Below, piece after piece: positions 52,193-56,588 of a stretch of 56,588 nucleotides of DNA (positions are counted from its first letter, which is position 1; each line of letters opens with the position of its first letter). Location of the stretch: positions 1 through 56,588 of the forward strand of contig CAJFUA010000040.1 of assembly GCA_904420085.1 (NCBI GenBank), read 5' to 3'. This DNA is from an uncultured Eubacterium sp. (GTDB lineage Bacteria > Bacillota > Clostridia > Lachnospirales > Lachnospiraceae). Made by a program: the position numbers and the translations under genes. Under the pieces are notes generated by a model. That model searched no databases, was not told where the DNA came from, and saw nothing but the letters and a program-made list of their open reading frames with translations.

Positions 52193-52336
52193 GTTACACA
52201 TCTCCTTTATCTTTTAACGTTTTTCTCATAATAACAAAAATACTATGAAAATTCAACTTAAGACATTTCTTCTCAATAAATAGATTTATTCATAACTAGA
52301 TTTTTTCAAAGCTGATGAAAAAATTTAAATTAGATA

Positions 52337-52365
52337 TTGCCTGATCCCTTCATATCATGTAAAAT
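52337..52365 (+). promoter_or_regulatory. Promoter of tRNA-Arg
   Basis: TTGCCT (52337-52342), 17 bases, TAAAAT (52360-52365), 17 bases before the tRNA. Confidence 0.65.
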
Positions 52366-52382
52366 AGTACAGAAATCAATTT

Positions 52383-52454
52383 GTACCTGTAGTCTAATGG
52401 ATAGAACATCGCCCTCCGGAGGCGACGATGCCAGTTCGAATCTGGCCAGGTGCA
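52383..52454 (+). tRNA. tRNA-Arg (anticodon CCG)
   Basis: Cloverleaf elements can be traced: acceptor GTACCTG/CAGGTGC with one G-U pair, D arm GTCTAATGGATAGAAC, anticodon stem TCGCC/GGCGA with loop CTCCGGA (anticodon CCG), T arm GCCAG-TTCGAAT-CTGGC. CCA is not encoded. A promoter and a strong terminator flank it. Confidence 0.92.
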
Positions 52455-52469
52455 TTACCTTTTAAACTC

Positions 52470-52546
52470 AAAAGAGTCTGTCAAATAAAAAGCGGTCTGA
52501 TGAGTCATCAGATACTCTGTTTTCATTTGACAGACTCTTTTTATTC
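52470..52546. terminator. Bidirectional terminator between tRNA-Arg and the DUF5688 gene
   Basis: AAAGAGTCTGTCAAAT (52471-52486) pairs perfectly with its complement (52525-52540), with an inner hairpin CTGATGA-TCATCAG. A T tract follows on the plus strand; the end overlaps the DUF5688 stop codon. Confidence 0.88.
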
Positions 52547-53557
52547 AATCTCTCCGGTTTCTAACCGATACACATATGCGTGATCTGATAAAATCTCTAC
52601 CGGATCCAACTGTCTTCTGTTGACGTCCCGAATCAGTTCATTAATTGTCTCCATGGAATATTTGACATCGGGTACTAAAATCACCTCGTGTATGGAACTT
52701 GGAATAATATAAACGTCGCTGTTATGCTCCATGGCAAAATCCCTGACTGCGTTTGGATAAGTAATGCAGGCGGCTCCGTTGATTTTCATGGTATTGGACA
52801 TCACATACATATCTACTCCGTCTGCTTTTAAGTTTTCTATCTCTTCCTTCACAATCCCTTTCAGCTCACCATAAGTGTACTGACCATATTCCGTATCTTC
52901 ACTGATGAAATCCTGCTCCTCCTCGTCATCATAGGCATCCGTCCATGATTCATCTCCCAAAATATCATTTAAAATCATTTCTGAGACAATATCTTCCATC
53001 TTTTTTATGACCACCGGAAATTTATGCCATGTATTCTCAAATGCTATGTCGCGAAGTTCTTTCGGCGTTATCTCCCATCCCAAAATATGTTCATTATTGA
53101 TTAAGGCAGTGGCCTGCCCTCCTTCGTCTTTTGATACGATAATATAAAACACAATGGCAAGATCCAAAAATTTAAAATGGGGAATTTTTGCAAGAAGTGT
53201 GCGGTTCATTTCATAATTAATTACTTTATAATAAATAATCTCCTTAATTTTTTCAAAATCTGATAAGTCCTTAATATCAATGTCCATTTTCAGATGATTC
53301 ACGCTGCTTAAATATGTCTCATAAATTTCGTAACAGATGTTTTTGACTGTTCTTCCGTTTTGAAAATCCAGATAATAATTTTCCAGATAAATGGTGGGGG
53401 TAGCCTGTTCTCCTTCTCTGACAATGCTGACTGCCTGCATTCGGATATTATTGTTTTTTAAAACTTCACGGACTACCACCATACCATCATCCAGTTTTTT
53501 GTGTATGATTTCTTCCACACCCTTTTTGACTTCTTTCACGAAACTTTCATAATTCAT
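52541..53557 (-). CDS. DUF5688 family protein
   Basis: 338 residues, soluble, acidic in the middle (AYDDEEEQDFISEDTEYG near 213-230). The start MNYESFVKEVKKGVEEI and the blocks IYLENYYLDFQNGRTVKNIC, GWEITPKELRDIAFENTWHK and SNTMKINGAACITYPNAVRD, then IIPSSIHEVILVPD, are the DUF5688 pattern seen in Lachnospiraceae, often in many copies per genome. Function is unknown. It is a single gene between the tRNA and the FtsX-type exporter. Confidence 0.88.
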   Translation of the reverse strand: MNYESFVKEVKKGVEEIIHKKLDDGMVVVREVLKNNNIRMQAVSIVREGEQATPTIYLENYYLDFQNGRTVKNICYEIYETYLSSVNHLKMDIDIKDLSDFEKIKEIIYYKVINYEMNRTLLAKIPHFKFLDLAIVFYIIVSKDEGGQATALINNEHILGWEITPKELRDIAFENTWHKFPVVIKKMEDIVSEMILNDILGDESWTDAYDDEEEQDFISEDTEYGQYTYGELKGIVKEEIENLKADGVDMYVMSNTMKINGAACITYPNAVRDFAMEHNSDVYIIPSSIHEVILVPDVKYSMETINELIRDVNRRQLDPVEILSDHAYVYRLETGEIE

Positions 53558-53684
53558 ATCTATCCTCCATATGAATTACGGCACGTTACTTAAAGTATAT
53601 GACTAATCTGTATACATTATATTACTTCACAAATTCATTTTCAAGTATTATTAACAACTATTTTTAATTCATAAAGTTTTCTCA

Positions 53685-56369
53685 TTACCTGTTTCGAATT
53701 GCCTCAATCGGTTTCTTGGAAGCAATACGGTAAACAGGTATAAAACTTGCCACGGCTGCCACCGCCACACTGATAACAAACAGCAGCGCCAACTGTCTGA
53801 AGCCAAAGTTTAATATGGTAATCAGAATTCCTACCTCTTCTCTCAGTGCACCGTTGATAATGGCCGTTATGACAACTGTAGTAATTACGGAAAGTACAAA
53901 ATTCATCAGCGCAATCATAAAACTTTCTGAGAAGAATATCTTGAACACGTCACTGCTTCTGGCGCCAATTGCCCTTAGTATTCCAATTTCCTGTTTTTTA
54001 TAAGAAATACTCGTAGCAATAAAGTTGGATAACATAATTGCCGCAAACACCGCAAATCCAAGTCCCACATACAAAAATACTTTCGATAACACTTTCAACG
54101 CTTCATCTACCGTATCTAATTCCCAGGTCACAGAGTTTTGCATTTTATATTTTACATTGTCTGTTGAAGTATAGCAGTATTCCACCAAATCCCGAATTTC
54201 TGACTTTTCTTTCGGCATGGTAGCCACCGCAAATGCATATTCTCCATTCATATCAGAACCGAGTATATTGTATAATTCATCCGGCAGGACATAAACCGCC
54301 TCTTCCGTGTCCACAATTCCCACAATTTCCCAGCCTTTTTCGCTGGTTTCGTTATTATCTGCATATTTTTGATACATCATGGTAAATTCCGGATGGTCTT
54401 CCAAATACTTTATTGTATCCTTTTGTGAAAGAGCTTCCTCCATATTACCTCTTGCGTTATAAAGAGCCTTTTTCGATATCAGTATCTCCTTATCTCCCAA
54501 AGCTTTCTTTTCTCCATCAATCCATGTGATTTTTGAAGCGTCATAATTGGAGAGTTTATCAATGTAATTTGCCTGTGCCGTATAATTACTGTTGGAAACG
54601 TCCATCCAGAAATTGCTCATCGCCAAGGCGGAACTGTCCTTTTCCCTAATTCTGTCTAACTGTCCTTCTCCCAACATTGCCACACAGGACATACTGTAAT
54701 CTTTAATCCGTTGTAACTCCTGGGACAGTGCATAGCCGGTGAGGAGTTCTGCGGAGGACTTTCCTGCCGGGTTTTCTATAATTGACTCATATCTGTCAAA
54801 ATCCACTTTCGTATCAATGATTCCTGCCACTGTATACTCTGTTTCCCCTATTTTTATTTGTTTTCCAATCATATCTTCATAAGATTTTATCTGTGTTTTC
54901 TTTCCGGTTTTATCCACATATCCTGCCTTTTCAAAGGTTTTAAACATGTATTCACTGATGGCGACTTCCTTATCTCCTCTTGGAATTCTGCCTGCCACCA
55001 TGTCATATTCCATTTCTTTTAAATCCCCGGCAGTAATTTCCATATACCCCGAAAAATAAGTAGGATACAACTCTCCGTCTTCTCTTTCTGTCAACGGTAC
55101 ATCCACGTCATAATTTTCCAACAATGGCTGACCTTCCGACGGAACATAAACGCCTTTGTATTCGACCCCGGTGTCTTTCGTGATTTTTTCCACATCCTCT
55201 TTGGACAGTTTATAACTCCAATCATCCCAGTATCCAAAACTTCCCTGGTCAATATATTTCGACTTTAAAACGGATGCATAAGAAATTTTTGTGTCTGCTA
55301 TGGAATTGGTACATGTCTTTACATGGTCATAATTTCCAAAGGTATCTGCCAGTGCAAACATGGAAAAGGCCGCAAATGACAGAATAATTGTTATTGCCAA
55401 ACGAAATTTCTTGTGTTTCAGACTGCTGGCACCGATTTTAAACGCATTTTTTAACGGAAGTTTGGATTTTATCAGTTTAAAATTTCCTTTCTTTGGAACA
55501 ATCTTACTTTCATCTGTTTTTTCAAATCCAATCTGCCCCTTATCTTTCACAACGGCTTTTATGTCTGTCTCTTTTCCCGACAGATAATCATTAATTCTTT
55601 TTCTGTCTTCCTCTGTCAGATGATAATTTTTCGTGATGACAAACTGATTCTCACCAAATACAATGCCCTCTTCCTGCTCTTTTGCCTCTGTGTCTGATTT
55701 TCTCTCCATATCAGATAACACGTTTCCATCTGCCAGTTCAATGATTCTGTCTCCATAATATTCTGCAAACTCTCTGTCATGGGAAACCACCACGACCAGT
55801 TTCTCTTTCGACAGTTTCTTTAATGTGTCAAAAACCTGTTTTCCGGTTTTGGAATCCAATGCCCCGGTGGGCTCATCTGCCATGATAATCTGTGGATTTT
55901 TAACCAATGCTCTTGCAATTGCCACTCTCTGCTTCTGTCCGCCGGACAGTTCATTGGGTTTTCTGTCCCCGAATCCTTCTAAATCCACTTCTTTTAATAT
56001 TCTGTTTATTTCCTCATCTTCGGCCTTTCTTCCCTGTAATTCTATCGCCAAAGCAATATTTGCTCCCACCGTAAAGTCTTCCAATACATTGTACTCCTGA
56101 AAAATAAATCCCACATATGTATTTCTGTAGGAATCAAAATGGCTCTGATGAAACTCTTTAGATGACACCCCCTGAATTACAATTTCTCCATCATCATATT
56201 TATCCAATCCTCCAAGTAAATTTAAAAGGGTAGATTTACCACTGCCTGATTTTCCAAGCAGAAACACCATGCCTTTTTCCGGAAACTGAATGGAAACACC
56301 TTTTAGCGCTTCCACGGAAACACCTTTTTTTGTTTTATAAATCTTTTTTAACTTTTTTGCCTCCAGCAT
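53685..56369 (-). CDS. ABC exporter with fused ATPase and FtsX-type permease domains
   Basis: 894 residues. The N-terminal ATPase (about 1-225) has Walker A LGKSGSGKSTLLN near 38-50, signature LSGGQKQRVAIARAL near 141-155 and Walker B IIMADEPTGALDSKTGKQ near 160-177, the MacB/LolD-like type. A linker leads to a membrane helix near 325-345, a large extracytoplasmic domain (about 350-760) and three C-terminal helices with ISYKKQEIGILRAIGARSSD, the FtsX signature. The fused order (ATPase first) is like MacB or peptide/bacitracin-resistance exporters. Its promoter carries the YtrA-type dyad and three phased repeats upstream. Confidence 0.93.
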   Translation of the reverse strand: MLEAKKLKKIYKTKKGVSVEALKGVSIQFPEKGMVFLLGKSGSGKSTLLNLLGGLDKYDDGEIVIQGVSSKEFHQSHFDSYRNTYVGFIFQEYNVLEDFTVGANIALAIELQGRKAEDEEINRILKEVDLEGFGDRKPNELSGGQKQRVAIARALVKNPQIIMADEPTGALDSKTGKQVFDTLKKLSKEKLVVVVSHDREFAEYYGDRIIELADGNVLSDMERKSDTEAKEQEEGIVFGENQFVITKNYHLTEEDRKRINDYLSGKETDIKAVVKDKGQIGFEKTDESKIVPKKGNFKLIKSKLPLKNAFKIGASSLKHKKFRLAITIILSFAAFSMFALADTFGNYDHVKTCTNSIADTKISYASVLKSKYIDQGSFGYWDDWSYKLSKEDVEKITKDTGVEYKGVYVPSEGQPLLENYDVDVPLTEREDGELYPTYFSGYMEITAGDLKEMEYDMVAGRIPRGDKEVAISEYMFKTFEKAGYVDKTGKKTQIKSYEDMIGKQIKIGETEYTVAGIIDTKVDFDRYESIIENPAGKSSAELLTGYALSQELQRIKDYSMSCVAMLGEGQLDRIREKDSSALAMSNFWMDVSNSNYTAQANYIDKLSNYDASKITWIDGEKKALGDKEILISKKALYNARGNMEEALSQKDTIKYLEDHPEFTMMYQKYADNNETSEKGWEIVGIVDTEEAVYVLPDELYNILGSDMNGEYAFAVATMPKEKSEIRDLVEYCYTSTDNVKYKMQNSVTWELDTVDEALKVLSKVFLYVGLGFAVFAAIMLSNFIATSISYKKQEIGILRAIGARSSDVFKIFFSESFMIALMNFVLSVITTVVITAIINGALREEVGILITILNFGFRQLALLFVISVAVAAVASFIPVYRIASKKPIEAIRNR

Positions 56370-56418
56370 ATCTTCTTTTCCTTTCTTTTTATAATTGCAC
56401 TATTTCAATTAATACATT

Positions 56419-56451
56419 TTGTATTATATATACTAGTACAATTATTGTCAA
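56419..56451 (-). promoter_or_regulatory. Promoter of the FtsX-type exporter with YtrA-type operator
   Basis: TTGACA (56446-56451), 17 bases, TATAAT (56423-56428) on the minus strand, a full consensus. The dyad TTGTACTA-N7-TAATACAA (56419-56441) covers the -10 box and spacer and matches 19 of 23 positions of the site at 46407-46429. Confidence 0.75.
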
Positions 56452-56460
56452 TTACTTTTT

Positions 56461-56521
56461 TAAAAGAAATTCAGGCATGGCTAAAGAAATTCAGAAATTG
56501 CTAAAAAAATTTAGGCATAAT
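56461..56521. repeat. Three direct repeats with 20-bp period upstream of the FtsX-type exporter promoter
   Basis: AAATTCAGGCAT, AAATTCAGAAAT and AAATTTAGGCAT occur with their TYAG cores at 56471, 56491 and 56511, exactly 20 bases apart, and each is preceded by TAAA and A-rich bases. They begin about 10 bases upstream of the -35 box. Confidence 0.7.
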
Positions 56522-56544
56522 ATCTCTTGCCAGGCTTTTTCGGC

Positions 56545-56588
56545 AAAAAAAGAGAGGGGTAAAAAAGTGCTTCTTTTATCCCTCTTAC
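56545..56588 (-). terminator. Terminator of an upstream gene outside the window
   Basis: AGAGGGGTAAAA pairs with TTTTATCCCTCT (56574-56585) and is followed on the minus strand by seven T. It would end a minus-strand gene located beyond base 56588. Confidence 0.75.

Noticed and set aside
52383-52454. tRNA-Arg as an integration site
   Set aside because: No integrase, excisionase or duplicated 3' tRNA end is visible nearby; the tRNA is followed directly by its terminator and a DUF5688 gene.
1-56588. CRISPR array or prophage
   Set aside because: No regularly spaced identical repeats with unique spacers, no cas genes and no phage structural or lysis genes were found. The three 20-bp-phased repeats at 56461-56521 have no spacers of CRISPR length.

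Overview
The window reads as chromosome of an anaerobic, low-GC Firmicute, most likely a butyrate-producing Lachnospiraceae. The evidence is a complete crotonyl-CoA route (thl, crt, hbd, bcd, etfB, etfA) together with a phosphate butyryltransferase/butyrate kinase pair, plus families common in that group (DUF5688, DUF975, PadR/DUF1700/DUF4097, BspA-type repeats). A Coprococcus-like organism that uses the butyrate kinase route would fit, but the genus is a guess. Nearly every gene is on the minus strand; the plus strand carries only ptb-buk, one HAD phosphatase and a tRNA-Arg.

Layout: (1) 1-3.9 kb, a type I restriction-modification operon with a Fic gene in front of hsdM; hsdS runs off the left edge and no hsdR is seen. 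(2) 4-9.6 kb, a heterodimeric ABC exporter and a PadR-DUF1700-DUF4097 envelope-stress-like operon with a perfect operator dyad. (3) 9.6-11.8 kb, ptb-buk. (4) 11.9-21.2 kb, a sugar-catabolic island: two tandem GntR/UTRA regulators, a HAD phosphatase, a mannose-family PTS (EIIA, B, C, D), a DeoC-type aldolase, two FrlB-like SIS deglycase paralogues and an FrlC-like epimerase. It resembles loci for Amadori products (fructoselysine/glucoselysine). Its EIIB gene appears broken by an internal deletion plus frameshift. (5) 21.2-27 kb, a MATE transporter with a 40-residue membrane peptide, a HAD-IIB phosphatase, an AI-2E family transporter and an NCS2 purine permease. (6) 27-32.6 kb, a 1798-residue secreted multidomain GH81 beta-1,3-glucanase. 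(7) 32.9-34.3 kb, a compact DUF3990/XRE pair with toxin-antitoxin organisation. (8) 34.3-40.8 kb, the thl-crt-hbd-bcd-etfBA operon behind a Rex-like operator, with a 241-nt foldback element between thl and crt. (9) 40.8-56.6 kb, DUF975, ilvE, a YtrA-type GntR/ABC operon, an orphan acyl-carrier-like protein, ligA, rluF, a TPP-riboswitch-controlled thiT, thiN, a membrane-anchored Thr-rich protein, tRNA-Arg(CCG), DUF5688 and an FtsX-type ABC exporter.

How the parts connect: glycolytic acetyl-CoA goes through Thl-Crt-Hbd-Bcd/Etf to butyryl-CoA, then through Ptb and Buk to butyrate and ATP; the Rex-like site suggests NADH/NAD+ control of the first part. The PTS/SIS/epimerase island would feed hexose phosphate and perhaps lysine into that metabolism if intact. 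The same 23-nt dyad lies at the promoter of the YtrA-type operon and of the FtsX-type exporter 10 kb away, which suggests one regulon. The least explained signals are two complex inverted-repeat elements (39171-39411 and 27006-27146), the DUF3990/XRE pair, the damaged EIIB, and three 20-bp-phased repeats at the right edge. All calls come from reading the sequence; no database search was possible.
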